Below are positions 45,626-54,681 of a stretch of DNA of 64,000 nucleotides, piece after piece. Under the pieces are notes generated by a model. It searched no databases and was not told the origin of the DNA. It saw nothing but the letters and a program-made list of their open reading frames with translations. The DNA is taken from NCBI GenBank assembly GCA_025062325.1, contig JANXAL010000025.1, positions 1-64,000 of the forward strand, read 5' to 3'. The position numbers and the translations under genes are program-made. The stretch is from Roseiflexus sp. Lineage in GTDB: Bacteria > Chloroflexota > Chloroflexia > Chloroflexales > Roseiflexaceae. The stretch's first letter is position 1, and each line of letters opens with the position of its first letter.

Positions 45626-46420
45626 TTACGGGCGCAGCCCCTTAGCGCGCAGATGTGCATCAAGCCACGCCGCCTCCTCCGGCGCGAGCTCGGGCGGCGG
45701 CGGCGGTTGCCGGTAGTCGATGCGCAAATCGTAGCGCGCGTTGCGATACACCTGCTGCACTATCTGCGTCAGCGGCAGCGGCACGTCCGGGTCGGGCCGA
45801 CGCAGCGGCACCGGCACCGTCGGGAGCGGCTGCTGCAGCGGGCAGGCCCAGATGTCAATCACGGGCCAGCGCTCGGCGCGACTGAGAAAAACAAAGTACG
45901 GCGCGGCGGGCAGCGGGTCGGGACGCGCCAGGTGCGGGCGCCGTCCGCCGCGCAACAGGTCGATTTCGAGCAGATGCACTCCGCTCTGAAACAGTTCCTG
46001 CCGCTTCTTCTCGTAGGCTTCGGCGCCGTCGGGACCAGGGCGCTTGTTGACCGGCGAGAGGAGTTCGATGGCGGTGACCAGCGTCTCATCGACCACGGAA
46101 CGGATTTCGATGCGCGCGTAGCGGGTGGGGATTTCTGCCAAAGCGAGGCCGGTGAGGGTCGGCGCATCAACGGCGAGGGAGGCAACGGCGCTGGCGGCAG
46201 GTTCGCGCTCATAGACGCCGATGGCGGGAACCAGGGCGCGGCGCGGCGCGGCGATTTCGATCTGCTCCAGCGCGACGTAGGGCGCAATCTGCGCAATATA
46301 CCCCGGCGCAATCCGCGCCTGCAGGTAGTCGCGCATGGCTGTAATCAGCCCGGTGTGCACATCGGGCCAGAGGGTCGAGCGCTCCAGATAGGGGTCCATC
46401 CCCGGAAATGGCGGTTCCAT
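45626..46420 (-). CDS. DUF4058 family protein
   Basis: 264 aa; start at ATG 46420 behind GCAGGAGGCGC. The DUF4058 signature EPPFPGMDPYLERSTLWPDV begins at residue 2, and the second conserved block contains TAIELLSPVNKRPG and LLEIDLLRGGRRP (E-x-L-S-P-x-N-K). The acidic/Lys arrangement recalls PD-(D/E)XK-like folds, but function is unknown. Not in an operon. Confidence 0.88.
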   Translation of the reverse strand: MEPPFPGMDPYLERSTLWPDVHTGLITAMRDYLQARIAPGYIAQIAPYVALEQIEIAAPRRALVPAIGVYEREPAASAVASLAVDAPTLTGLALAEIPTRYARIEIRSVVDETLVTAIELLSPVNKRPGPDGAEAYEKKRQELFQSGVHLLEIDLLRGGRRPHLARPDPLPAAPYFVFLSRAERWPVIDIWACPLQQPLPTVPVPLRRPDPDVPLPLTQIVQQVYRNARYDLRIDYRQPPPPPELAPEEAAWLDAHLRAKGLRP

Positions 46421-46511
46421 AAGCGCCTCCTGCTGTCGGACGAGCATGATAGCATAGAACTAGCGAGGTATCATGGCAAGGCAACGCTCCTCACGCAAGT
46501 GTGCAATTTCA

Positions 46512-46540
46512 TTGACGAAATCGTGCTGCGATGCTATACT
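46512..46540 (+). promoter_or_regulatory. Promoter of infC-rpmI-rplT
   Basis: TTGACG, 17-nt spacer, TGCTATACT-type extended -10 (TATACT 46535-46540). Leader of about 70 nt before the infC start codon. Confidence 0.82.
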
Positions 46541-46614
46541 TACGTTTACGTCGCGTCGCTTCGGTGTAGTTTGCTGTTCTCTCGGTAGAGAGTTGAGTCG
46601 AAAGGAGCGCTGCA

Positions 46615-47250
46615 ATTAGAGACCGGCTTCGTATCAACAATCGCATTCGCGCCCGCGAAGTGCGCTTGATTGACGAGAATGGCACGCAGGTCGGCATCGT
46701 GCCACTCCGCGATGCACTGCTGATGGCGGAGGAGCGTGGGCTTGATCTGGTCGAAGTCGCGCCAAACGCCGTCCCGCCAGTTTGTCGCATTCTGGATTAC
46801 GGCAAATTCCGCTACGAACAGTCGAAAAAAGAACGCGAGGCGCGGAAGAACCAGAAGCAGGTGGAGGTCAAGCAAATCCGGCTGGAACCGAAAACCGACG
46901 AGCACGACCTAGGGGTCAAAGCCAAACAGGCGCGCCGCTTTTTGCTGGATGGCGACAAAGTGAAGTTCAATATGCGGTTCCGCGGTCGCGAGATCTTCCA
47001 TCAGGAAATCGGGCTGGAAATGCTGGAACGCATGGCGGAGGAACTGCGCGATATATCGGTTGTTGAGCAGCGGCCAACGCTGGAGGGGCGTGTTCTGACG
47101 CTTCTGCTTGCGCCAAACCAGAAAGCCAGAGCGCAGGCGCAGCGTGAACGACAGCAGCAGGCGTCTCGTCCCTCAACGCAACCTACGCCTAAGGTGAGTG
47201 TACCCCCATCTGATGCAGCGACTAACGATCAGGCTAACGAAGAGGAATAG
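46615..47250 (+). CDS. infC: Translation initiation factor IF-3 with ATT start codon
   Basis: 211 aa. The frame must start upstream of the first ATG (46660), because that would remove the conserved N-terminus. An ATT at 46615, behind AAAGGAGCGCTGCA, gives the expected beginning (RDRLRINNRIRAREVRLIDE). ATT initiation is the classical form of infC and supports autoregulation by IF-3. N-domain with VGIVPLRDALLMAEERGLDL and C-domain with RGREIFHQEIGLEMLER. The C-terminus has a Gln/Pro/Ser-rich tail beyond the usual length. Confidence 0.94.
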   Translation: MRDRLRINNRIRAREVRLIDENGTQVGIVPLRDALLMAEERGLDLVEVAPNAVPPVCRILDYGKFRYEQSKKEREARKNQKQVEVKQIRLEPKTDEHDLGVKAKQARRFLLDGDKVKFNMRFRGREIFHQEIGLEMLERMAEELRDISVVEQRPTLEGRVLTLLLAPNQKARAQAQRERQQQASRPSTQPTPKVSVPPSDAATNDQANEEE

Positions 47251-47262
47251 AGGAATAAACGC

Positions 47263-47475
47263 ATGCCCAAGATGAAGACGCACAAAGGGGCGGCCAAACG
47301 GTTCACCCTGACCGGAACCGGCAAGATGGTTCGCTCGGCTGGTCGTCGCGGTCACTTCCGCCGCAGAATGTCACTGCGTATTCTGCAACATCTCGACCGA
47401 AAATTTGATGTGCATAAGAGTGTTCAGCGTCGTCTGCGCCGCGCATTGCCGTACATTGCGAAGCATAGTCGGTAA
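47263..47475 (+). CDS. rpmI: 50S ribosomal protein L35
   Basis: 70 aa, basic. MPKMKTHKGAAKRFTLTGTG is the family N-terminus, and the middle contains RRGHFRRRMSLRILQHLDRK. Located between infC and rplT as in most bacteria, 12 nt after infC. Confidence 0.96.
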   Translation: MPKMKTHKGAAKRFTLTGTGKMVRSAGRRGHFRRRMSLRILQHLDRKFDVHKSVQRRLRRALPYIAKHSR

Positions 47476-47506
47476 AAGCGCGCTTGGATGAGAATCAGGT
47501 GCCGTT

Positions 47507-47860
47507 ATGACTCGTGTAAAACGTGGCGTGATGGTGCGCAAGCGCCACAAAAAAGTGCTCGAGCAGGCAAAAGGGTATCGCGGCAGTCGCAGCCGTCGCT
47601 TTAAAGTGGCGCGTGAAACAGTGATGAAAGCGCTCTGGTACGCTTATCGCGACCGACGCAACCGCAAACGCGACTTTCGCCGCCTCTGGATCATCCGCAT
47701 CAATGCCGCCGCTCGTATGCACGGCATATCGTATAGCCGCTTGATGAACGGTCTCAAGCGCGCTGGCATTGAGCTTGATCGCAAGGTGCTTGCCGATATG
47801 GCAGTGCGTGATCCGGCAGCCTTCGGACGCGTCGTCGAACAGGCGCAACAGGCGATGTGA
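47507..47860 (+). CDS. rplT: 50S ribosomal protein L20
   Basis: 117 aa. [20 protein letters not shown] and [17 protein letters not shown], then the C-terminal [20 protein letters not shown] are diagnostic of L20. It binds 23S rRNA early in assembly. The stop overlaps the start of the rRNA methyltransferase gene (GTG inside ATGTGA). Confidence 0.97.
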   Translation: MTRVKRGVMVRKRHKKVLEQAKGYRGSRSRRFKVARETVMKALWYAYRDRRNRKRDFRRLWIIRINAAARMHGISYSRLMNGLKRAGIELDRKVLADMAVRDPAAFGRVVEQAQQAM

Positions 47861-48645
47861 TTACCAGCCCGGCGAATCAGCATGTCAAACGGATCCGCTC
47901 GCTGGTTGCCGACCGTCAGGAACGCCGCCGCGAGCGGATGCTCGTGCTTGAAGGGGTTCGCCTGGTCGCCGACGCGCTAGAGAGCGGTGCGACGCTGACA
48001 CTTGTGCTGTACGCACCAGAACAGTTGCAACAGACGCCAGCCGGATCAGATCTGCTGCAACAGATCCGCCGCCTGCCAGCCAGTTATGAGGCGACGCCGC
48101 AAGTAATTGCGGCAGCCGCCGATACCGTCCATCCGCAGGGTGTGGTGGCGCTTGCCCGATGGCCGCAGATACCGCCAGGGAAACCAGGGCTGGTGCTGGT
48201 GATCGATGCTGTGCAGGACCCCGGTAATCTAGGGACCCTCCTGCGCAGCGCTGAAGCGGTGGGCGTAGCACAGACGCTCTGCAGCATCGGGACGGTCGAT
48301 GTATATGCACCCAAGGTGGTGCGTAGCGCGATGGGGGCGCACTTCCGTCTGTCAATCGAGCAGGATTTGCGTTGGGACGAGATCGGGGAGCGTCTGGCGC
48401 ACGTCGATCATATCTATGCCGCCGATCCAGGTGCGCGGATGCCGTACTATGCCGCCGACTGGCGCCAACCGTCGGCGCTGCTGGTGGGAAATGAGGCGCA
48501 CGGGTTGAGCGACGCCGCACGTCGGCTCGCCACCAAACAGATCGCCATTCCTATGCGTGGCAGAGCTGAGTCGCTCAATGTTGCAGTGGCGGCGAGCGTT
48601 ATTCTGTTCGAGGCGCTGCGGCAGCGCACCCTGGGACGCAGTTAA
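47857..48645 (+). CDS. TrmH/SpoU-family RNA 2'-O-methyltransferase
   Basis: 262 aa, GTG start overlapping rplT. N-terminal L7Ae-like substrate-binding domain ([20 protein letters not shown] then [14 protein letters not shown]) is followed by the SPOUT catalytic domain: [20 protein letters not shown] (motif 1), [16 protein letters not shown] (motif 2) and [20 protein letters not shown] (motif 3, the knot). Position after rplT suggests rRNA as substrate. It ends before the T-box leader. Confidence 0.94.
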   Translation: MITSPANQHVKRIRSLVADRQERRRERMLVLEGVRLVADALESGATLTLVLYAPEQLQQTPAGSDLLQQIRRLPASYEATPQVIAAAADTVHPQGVVALARWPQIPPGKPGLVLVIDAVQDPGNLGTLLRSAEAVGVAQTLCSIGTVDVYAPKVVRSAMGAHFRLSIEQDLRWDEIGERLAHVDHIYAADPGARMPYYAADWRQPSALLVGNEAHGLSDAARRLATKQIAIPMRGRAESLNVAVAASVILFEALRQRTLGRS

Positions 48646-48668
48646 CATTCGCATCGTTGTGCAGGCTG

Positions 48669-48943
48669 TGACGAAGCGAGTAGGCGGGAGACGACGGACA
48701 GAGAGCGATGGCCAAAGGGTGTGAGCCGTCGCCGTAATGCCCCGCTGAAGTTCCCTTCCGAGCTGCGACGGGGAAAGGAAGCGCAGATCGCGTGCATGGT
48801 CGTCTGCGCAGGCGCCGAGTAGTCGTCGCCGGTTGCCCTCCGCTATCGGGGCTATGAGGGTGGAGTCGCCATGGGCGATTCTGCCGAAACAGGGTGGTAC
48901 CACGGGCCACGCCTCGTCCCTGGCGAGTGCGTGGCTTTGTTGT
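48669..48943 (+). ncRNA. T-box riboswitch upstream of pheS
   Basis: Stem I begins with GACGAAGCGAGTAGG (AGTA element) and contains GGTGTGAGCC at the apical part. TTC codons at 48751 and 48756 are candidates for the Phe specifier. The T-box core AGGGTGGTACCACGG sits at 48891-48905. A downstream CGTCCCT can pair with it to form the antiterminator, and an alternative GC-rich stem (48906-48935) followed by TTTGTTGTT forms the terminator. Uncharged tRNA-Phe should favour read-through. Confidence 0.93.
48906..48943 (+). terminator. T-box terminator hairpin
   Basis: GCCACGC-CTCG / CGAG-T-GCGTGGC stem with TCCCTGG loop, followed by TTTGTTGTT. The 5' strand overlaps the region that pairs with the T-box core, giving mutually exclusive structures. 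Confidence 0.85.
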
Positions 48944-48962
48944 TGAACGGAGGCAAAAGAGC

Positions 48963-50006
48963 ATGTCGCTGATCGATCAGTTGAACCAGCTTGAACAGGA
49001 AGCGCTAGCGGCGCTCGAGCGCGCCGCCGATCTGACGGCGCTTGCCGAATGGAAGAGCGCCTACCTCGGTAAGCAGGGTGCGCTCTCACGCTTGAGCCGA
49101 GGTCTCGGCGCACTACCGGCAGAGGAGCGTCCGGCCGCCGGAGCGCGCTTTAACGCTGTGCGCGCCACGCTTGAACAGGCGCTTGAGCGCGCCGAAGCGC
49201 AATTGAAACGCATCGCACGTCAGCACGCCTTTGAAGCCGACCAGGTCGATGTCACCCTTCCCGGACGCGCACCTGCTATCGGACGGTTGCATCCCACCAC
49301 GCAAATGCTCCGCACAATCTACAGCGTGCTAGGGGAGATGGGGTTCCAGGTCTGGGAAAGCCCGGAAGTCGAAACCGACGAGTTCAACTTCCAGTTGCTC
49401 AATATGCCGCCAGATCATCCGGCGCGTGATATGTGGGACACGTTCTACATTGACACAGCGCCTGGCGAGCCGACGCTTCTGCTGCGCACGCATACGTCGC
49501 CGGGGCAGATCTACGCTATGCGCGCCAATGCGCCTAATCCAGTGCGTGCCATTCTGCCCGGCAAGTGCTATCGCTACGAACAGGTGACCGCGCGCCACGA
49601 GATGCAGTTCTTCCAGGTCGAGGGCATTGCTATCGGTGAGCAGATTTCCTTCGCCGATCTGAAGGGAACGCTGGTGGCATTTGCCGAACGGCTGTACGGC
49701 AAGGGGGTGAAGACCCGCTTCCGCCCTAGCTACTTCCCCTTCACCGAGCCAAGCGTTGAATTCGATATCGAGTGCTTCCTCTGCGGCGGCGCGGGGTGTC
49801 GCGTATGCAAGCATTCCGGGTGGCTCGAAATCCTTGGCGCGGGCATGATCCATCCGACCGTGCTGCGCAACGGCGGGTACGACCCGGAGAAGGTCAGTGG
49901 GTTTGCATTCGGCATGGGACCGGAGCGAATGGCGATGCTGCGCTACGGAATCGACGATATTCGCTGGTTCTTTAGCGGTGATGAGCGCTTCCTGCAACAG
50001 TTCTGA
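48963..50006 (+). CDS. pheS: Phenylalanyl-tRNA synthetase alpha subunit
   Basis: 347 aa. ATG at 48963 after GGAGGCAAAAGAGC. Class II catalytic domain: HPTTQMLRTIYSVLGEMGFQVWESPEVETDEFNFQLLNMP (motif 1 region shown by its start), motif 2 in YRYEQVTARHEMQFFQVEG and motif 3 in GAGMIHPTVLRNGG followed by AFGMGPERMAMLRYGIDD. A CxxC-type segment (CGGAGCRVCKHSGW) is typical of PheS. The alpha subunit activates Phe and pairs with PheT, encoded two genes on. Confidence 0.97.
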   Translation: MSLIDQLNQLEQEALAALERAADLTALAEWKSAYLGKQGALSRLSRGLGALPAEERPAAGARFNAVRATLEQALERAEAQLKRIARQHAFEADQVDVTLPGRAPAIGRLHPTTQMLRTIYSVLGEMGFQVWESPEVETDEFNFQLLNMPPDHPARDMWDTFYIDTAPGEPTLLLRTHTSPGQIYAMRANAPNPVRAILPGKCYRYEQVTARHEMQFFQVEGIAIGEQISFADLKGTLVAFAERLYGKGVKTRFRPSYFPFTEPSVEFDIECFLCGGAGCRVCKHSGWLEILGAGMIHPTVLRNGGYDPEKVSGFAFGMGPERMAMLRYGIDDIRWFFSGDERFLQQF

Positions 50007-51868
50007 TGAAGACGACCGGACCGCTCATTGCGCTGGTCGCGCTCTTTCTGGCGCTCTGCGTCCTGTACAATCTGGCAACGCCGCCTGGCGAGGGACCGGA
50101 CGAACCGGGGCACGCGGCGTATGTGTTCTTCTTAGCGCGCGAGGGACGATTGCCGGTACAGTGCCCGCCGCCATGCGTCAGCGACGTGCCGGGGTCGGGG
50201 CATCATCCGCCGCTCGCCTATTTGCTGGCGACTCCAGCGACGCTCTGGCTGCCGCCGCCGTTGCGCACCTTCGATCTGCCTGGCAACCCGCGCTTCACCT
50301 GGTCAGGCGGCGATCAGGTAAACGCGGTTGCGCATGGGAGCCGTGAGCAGTGGCCCTGGGACGCGCAAGTGTGGGCCTGGCGTCTGGCGCGCGGGGTATC
50401 GAGCCTGGCAGGTGCGGCGACGGTGGTCTTTACGTATCTGGCTGTCCGCGCATTGCGCTGTCGCATAGATGGCGCGGCAAACAGCGACTCGACGGCGTTG
50501 CTTGCAGCAGCGCTGGTAGCGCTCAACCCGCAGTTCGTTTTTATCTCGTCGCTGATCAGCAACGACGCGCTCCTAGCGGCGCTCGGCGCTGCGTTGCTCT
50601 GGCTGGTTGTCAGCAGCCCGCGGTCGCTGCCGCACGCTGCGCTGATCGGGGTTGTGCTGGGGCTGGCGTTGATCACCAAACAGAGTGCGTTGATTTTTGT
50701 ACCATTCGTGCTAGCGTGGTGTGCGACGGGTGGTGAGGGCGCGCCGCTGCCGCGCTCCTGCGATGGGGCAGACGGGGACGCGGCGCGTGGGGATGCAGCG
50801 CCGCCACCGCTGGGCGCGGCGCTGCCGCGCCCCTACGCGGGGGTGGTGGCGGTTGCCGGGGCAATGATCATCGGTGGCTGGTGGTACCTGCGAAATTGGC
50901 GACTGTACGGCGACCCGCTCGGTTTGCAGGCGTTTCGCGCGGCGTTTACCACGCAGGCGTTTGAATGGACCAACCTGGCAGCCTGGGCTGGCGCGCTGAC
51001 CGCCCTGCACGAATCGTTCTGGGCGCGCTTTGGCTGGATGAATCTGCCAGCGCCAACGTGGACAATGATGGCGTACGCTGCATTGCTGGCAGCGGCGCTC
51101 GCCGGTTGGGCGCGAAACCTGGTTCGCCCGAATCAGGCAGTGCGCCGACGGATCTGGCAACTGGCAGCGCTGCCAATACTGTCGCTAATGTGGATCGTGA
51201 GTTTTGCCTTCACTGTTGGGCTAGTTGCCTGGCAGGGGCGGCTGCTCTTCCCGGCAATTGCGGCGATTGCGGCGCTCCTGGCGTGTGGGCTGAGCGTCTG
51301 GCTTCGTCGGCGCGTGTCGGTGATGCTGCTAATCGTCGGGATGGCGGGCATCGCAGCGTGGCTGCCAGTAAGCGTTATTCGACCAGCATACCCACCTCAG
51401 ACCCTCTCTCCATCTGCGGCGCAGGCCTGGGAGGGAACTGAGACATATGCGCGTTTCGCGCGATCGACTGAACCTGGCGCGGTGATCCGCCGCTGGCGGA
51501 TTGAAGGAACGCCGCGTCCTGGCGCGACGATGGAATTGGCGCTGCTCTGGCACGCGCTGTCGCGCCAGGACCGCGACTGGTGGACGTTCGTGCACCTGGT
51601 TGATGCCAACCGCCGGATTGTTGCGGAAGACAACCGTGAGCCGCGCGACGGCGCGTACCCGATGTCACAATGGGTGGCGGGGGATTGGGTCGAGGCGCGC
51701 TACACGCTCGCCATACCCGCCAATCTTCCGCCTGGCGACTATGCGCTGCGGGTAGGGCTGTGGGATCCGGCGACCGGACGACGCGCGGCGTTCTTTGACG
51801 ATGACAATGTGTATGATCCCGATGGCGATCATATCGTATTGACTACTTTGATAATAACCGGACCATAA
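50006..51868 (+). CDS. Polytopic glycosyltransferase-like (GT39/DUF2142-type) membrane protein
   Basis: 620 aa. Overlaps pheS by one base (TGATG). About ten to eleven hydrophobic helices; after the first, the loop PGEGPDEPGHAAYVFFLARE carries the acidic D/E-x-x-H pattern of lipid-linked glycosyltransferases of the PMT/DUF2142 type. The last about 140 residues form an extracytoplasmic beta-rich domain (WTFVHLVDANRRIVAEDN, then YPMSQWVAGDW and LPPGDYALRVGLWDP). Its presence between pheS and pheT is unusual. Substrate unknown. Confidence 0.85.
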   Translation: MKTTGPLIALVALFLALCVLYNLATPPGEGPDEPGHAAYVFFLAREGRLPVQCPPPCVSDVPGSGHHPPLAYLLATPATLWLPPPLRTFDLPGNPRFTWSGGDQVNAVAHGSREQWPWDAQVWAWRLARGVSSLAGAATVVFTYLAVRALRCRIDGAANSDSTALLAAALVALNPQFVFISSLISNDALLAALGAALLWLVVSSPRSLPHAALIGVVLGLALITKQSALIFVPFVLAWCATGGEGAPLPRSCDGADGDAARGDAAPPPLGAALPRPYAGVVAVAGAMIIGGWWYLRNWRLYGDPLGLQAFRAAFTTQAFEWTNLAAWAGALTALHESFWARFGWMNLPAPTWTMMAYAALLAAALAGWARNLVRPNQAVRRRIWQLAALPILSLMWIVSFAFTVGLVAWQGRLLFPAIAAIAALLACGLSVWLRRRVSVMLLIVGMAGIAAWLPVSVIRPAYPPQTLSPSAAQAWEGTETYARFARSTEPGAVIRRWRIEGTPRPGATMELALLWHALSRQDRDWWTFVHLVDANRRIVAEDNREPRDGAYPMSQWVAGDWVEARYTLAIPANLPPGDYALRVGLWDPATGRRAAFFDDDNVYDPDGDHIVLTTLIITGP

Positions 51869-51877
51869 GGAGTTTAT

Positions 51878-54379
51878 ATGCGCGTTCCTCTGTCGTGGCT
51901 GAAGGAGTTCGTGGACATTACCCTGCCGGTCGAAGAACTTGCTGAGCGCCTGACCCGCGCAGGGCTGGAATGTGAGGGAATCGAGCGGATCGGCATAGAG
52001 GGCGCTGACCTGCCGTGGGACCCGGAGAAGATCGTGATCGGCAGCATCCTCGAGGTGCGGCGGCATCCGAACGCCGACCGTCTGGTGCTTGCGGACGTGG
52101 ATTATGGCGCGGGCGCGCCGCACACGGTCGTTACCGGCGCTCCCAATCTCTTCCCCTACAAAGACAAAGGGCGACTGCCGCAGCCGCTCAAGGGAGTGTT
52201 TGCGCGCGAAGGCGCAGAACTGTACGATGGTCACGCTGAAGGCTGGGTGAAGATGCGGCTGAAGGGGCGACTGGTGCGCGGCATTATGTCCGATGCTATG
52301 CTCTGCTCGGAAAAGGAACTTGGGCTGTCCGAGGATCACGAAGGCATTCTGATTCTGCCAGACGATGCGCCGGTTGGAATGCCGCTGCGCGACTACCTTG
52401 GCGATATGGTGCTGAAATTCGATGTGCTGCCGAATATGGCGCGCTGTCTGTCGATCCTGGGCGTGGCGCGCGAAATCGCAGCGCTCACCGGTGCGCCGCT
52501 GCGCATGCCGGAGATGACTGTCGTTGAGGACGGTCCGCCAATCGAAGGGCGCGTCCGGGTGACGATTGAGGAACCCGACCTTTGCCCGCGCTTCACTGCG
52601 ACCCTGATCGAAGGAGTCACAGTAGGTCCGTCGCCGCTCTGGATGCAGCGCCGCCTGATAATGGCGGGTATGCGCCCGATTAACAACATTGTAGACATCA
52701 GCAATTATGTGATGCTTGAACTCGGCGGACCTAACCACATGTTCGACGCTGACCGGGTGGCGGATCAGCACCTGATCATTCGCCTGGCGCGCCCTGGCGA
52801 ACGTCTGGTGACGCTCGACAACAAGGAGCATAACCTGGATGCCTCGCTCGGCGGCGGGATGCTGCCGCTGCTCGTGTGCGACCCGCAGGGACCGCTCAGC
52901 CTGGCGGGGGTGATGGGCGGTGCGTCGAGCGAAGTCAGCGCAACCACAACTCGCGTGCTGCTGGAAGTCGCCGTATGGGACCCGACGATCATCCGACGGA
53001 TGAGTTCCGCGCTGCGAGCGCGCTCGGAGGCGTCGAAGCGCTTCGAGCGCGGCGTAGATTACGAATTGCCGCCGCTAGTACAGCGCCGCGCCCTGTCGCT
53101 GCTGCAACGGATCGCTGGCGGCAGGGTGGCGAAGGGGATGATAGACAATTATCCACGTCCATGGAAACCGGTGACCCTTGATCTGACGCCGCGCGAGGTG
53201 CGCCGGATTATTGGCATTTCGCTCAGCGCCGCTGAGATCGCCGACCTGTTGCGTCCTCTGGGGTTCGCCTGCGATCTGATTGACAACGGCGCCGCCGTGC
53301 GCGTCACCGCGCCAAGCTCACGACGCGACATCACGATGCTCGCCGATTTGTGCGAGGAAGTAGCGCGCATGTATGGGTACGATCGCATTCCGCTGACGCT
53401 GATGGCGGATGCGCTGCCCGAGCAGCGCAACAATCCGTCGCTGGAACTGGAATTGCGGGTGCGCGACCTGCTGGCAGGCGCCGGGCTGGACGAGGCGATC
53501 ACCTACTCGCTGACCAGTATGGCGGCAGTTGCGGCGGTCAACCCAGCGGATGCCGACGCTTCGCTCTACCTGCGGCTGGCAAACCCGCTGACGCCGGAAC
53601 GCGAATACCTGCGCCGGTCGCTGCTGCCGACGTTGCTGGAGGCGCTGGCGCAGAACCTGCGCGAACGCGAACGGGTGCTGCTGTTCGAGATCGGGCGCGT
53701 CTACCTGAAACGCGCTCCCGGCAGTGACGACCCGCGCCCTGAAGAACCGCGGCGGCTGGCGCTGGCGCTGGCGGGTCGGCGCTATGAGCGCTCATGGCAC
53801 ACGCCAGATGAGACCGTGATGGATTTCTTCGATCTAAAAGGCATTGTTGAGACGCTGCTGGCACGACTGAACGTCTCCGGCGTGCAGTTCATCCCGCTCA
53901 CCGACGATCCTCGATTCCATCCTGGGCGCGCAGCACGGCTCGAGCGTGACGGGCGCGTGCTCGGCGTCATCGGCGAACTGCATCCCGAGGTCTGCGAGCG
54001 CCTGGAGATCGCCGTGCCGCGCGCGATGGCTGCCGAACTTGATCTCGAATTGATTGGCGCGCTGGTCGAGCCGGTGCGTTACCGCGCTATCTCACGTTAC
54101 CCGGCAACAACCCAGGATCTGTCGCTCGTGGCAGCGATCACGGTCCCGGCGGACCGAGTGGCAGCGACTATTCGCAAATACGCTGGTGCGCTGCTCGAGT
54201 CGCTGACCCTCTTTGATGTGTACGAAGGCGAACAGGTTGGCGCAGGTAAACGCAGTCTCACCTACCGGCTGGTGTTCCGCGCGCCGGACCGCACCCTTAA
54301 CGACGCCGAGATCGCAAAAATCCGTCAGAAGATCGTGCGCGGACTGGAGTACGACCTTGGTGCAACGATCCGGGGGTAG
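51878..54379 (+). CDS. pheT: Phenylalanyl-tRNA synthetase beta subunit
   Basis: 833 aa, the expected length. N-terminal MRVPLSWLKEFVDI, EMAP-like tRNA-binding domain with VRRHPNADRLVLADV, B3/4 editing domain, B5 domain (LTPREVRRIIG), catalytic-like fold and C-terminal FDX-ACB anticodon-binding domain (YRAISRYPATTQDLSLV and SLTYRLVFRAPDRTLND). Starts 10 nt after the membrane protein gene; same T-box-controlled transcript. Confidence 0.97.
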   Translation: MRVPLSWLKEFVDITLPVEELAERLTRAGLECEGIERIGIEGADLPWDPEKIVIGSILEVRRHPNADRLVLADVDYGAGAPHTVVTGAPNLFPYKDKGRLPQPLKGVFAREGAELYDGHAEGWVKMRLKGRLVRGIMSDAMLCSEKELGLSEDHEGILILPDDAPVGMPLRDYLGDMVLKFDVLPNMARCLSILGVAREIAALTGAPLRMPEMTVVEDGPPIEGRVRVTIEEPDLCPRFTATLIEGVTVGPSPLWMQRRLIMAGMRPINNIVDISNYVMLELGGPNHMFDADRVADQHLIIRLARPGERLVTLDNKEHNLDASLGGGMLPLLVCDPQGPLSLAGVMGGASSEVSATTTRVLLEVAVWDPTIIRRMSSALRARSEASKRFERGVDYELPPLVQRRALSLLQRIAGGRVAKGMIDNYPRPWKPVTLDLTPREVRRIIGISLSAAEIADLLRPLGFACDLIDNGAAVRVTAPSSRRDITMLADLCEEVARMYGYDRIPLTLMADALPEQRNNPSLELELRVRDLLAGAGLDEAITYSLTSMAAVAAVNPADADASLYLRLANPLTPEREYLRRSLLPTLLEALAQNLRERERVLLFEIGRVYLKRAPGSDDPRPEEPRRLALALAGRRYERSWHTPDETVMDFFDLKGIVETLLARLNVSGVQFIPLTDDPRFHPGRAARLERDGRVLGVIGELHPEVCERLEIAVPRAMAAELDLELIGALVEPVRYRAISRYPATTQDLSLVAAITVPADRVAATIRKYAGALLESLTLFDVYEGEQVGAGKRSLTYRLVFRAPDRTLNDAEIAKIRQKIVRGLEYDLGATIRG

Positions 54380-54417
54380 GGACAACCTGACGGGTTGCCC
54401 GCCACCGGGTTGTTCCT

Positions 54418-54582
54418 GTCTCAAAGATTTTTCAGACGCGAGTGGCGTTTTCCGTGTCTCGACAGCCGTTTTTGCCCTCACTCCTGCCCCTCTCCCGCAC
54501 TGCGGGAGAGGGAAGTGTTCTGTTATCCTGATGCTTGAAATGAATGATGCAACGTGAGTCCTTACCGAAACGATGGGTGTTT
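54418..54582. repeat. MITE-like element (copy C)
   Basis: Left end TCTCAAAGATTTTTCAGACG and interior GTTTTCCGTGTCTCGACAGC, CTCTCCCGCACTGCGGGAGA and ATCCTGATGCTTGAAA align with the inverted inner element at 31601-31775. The right end resembles the shared GATGC-ACATAAG-GCTTGC block in altered form. Lies just behind pheT. Confidence 0.7.
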
Positions 54583-54599
54583 TGCGAGTCCTTGTATCG

Positions 54600-54681
54600 T
54601 ATTGGCTGTTCCGGGCATCAGGATGACTCAAATCTCCCTTCGCCCCTTGTGGCGGAAGGGAGCGGGGGAATGAGGGGAAGG
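54600..54681. repeat. Partial inverted MITE-like fragment
   Basis: GGGCATCAGGATGACTCAAA followed by a GC-rich hairpin (CTTCGCCCCTTGTGGCGGAAG) and GGGGGAATGAGGGG. The order matches the 31601-31775 copy (GGGCATCAGAATGCCTCAAC, hairpin, GGGGGGTGAGG). Adjacent to the epimerase pseudogene. Confidence 0.6.

Noticed and set aside
45626-46420. DUF4058 gene as a restriction nuclease linked to the island
   Set aside because: It lies beyond the tenA operon on the other strand and its E/K motif alone does not show nuclease activity.
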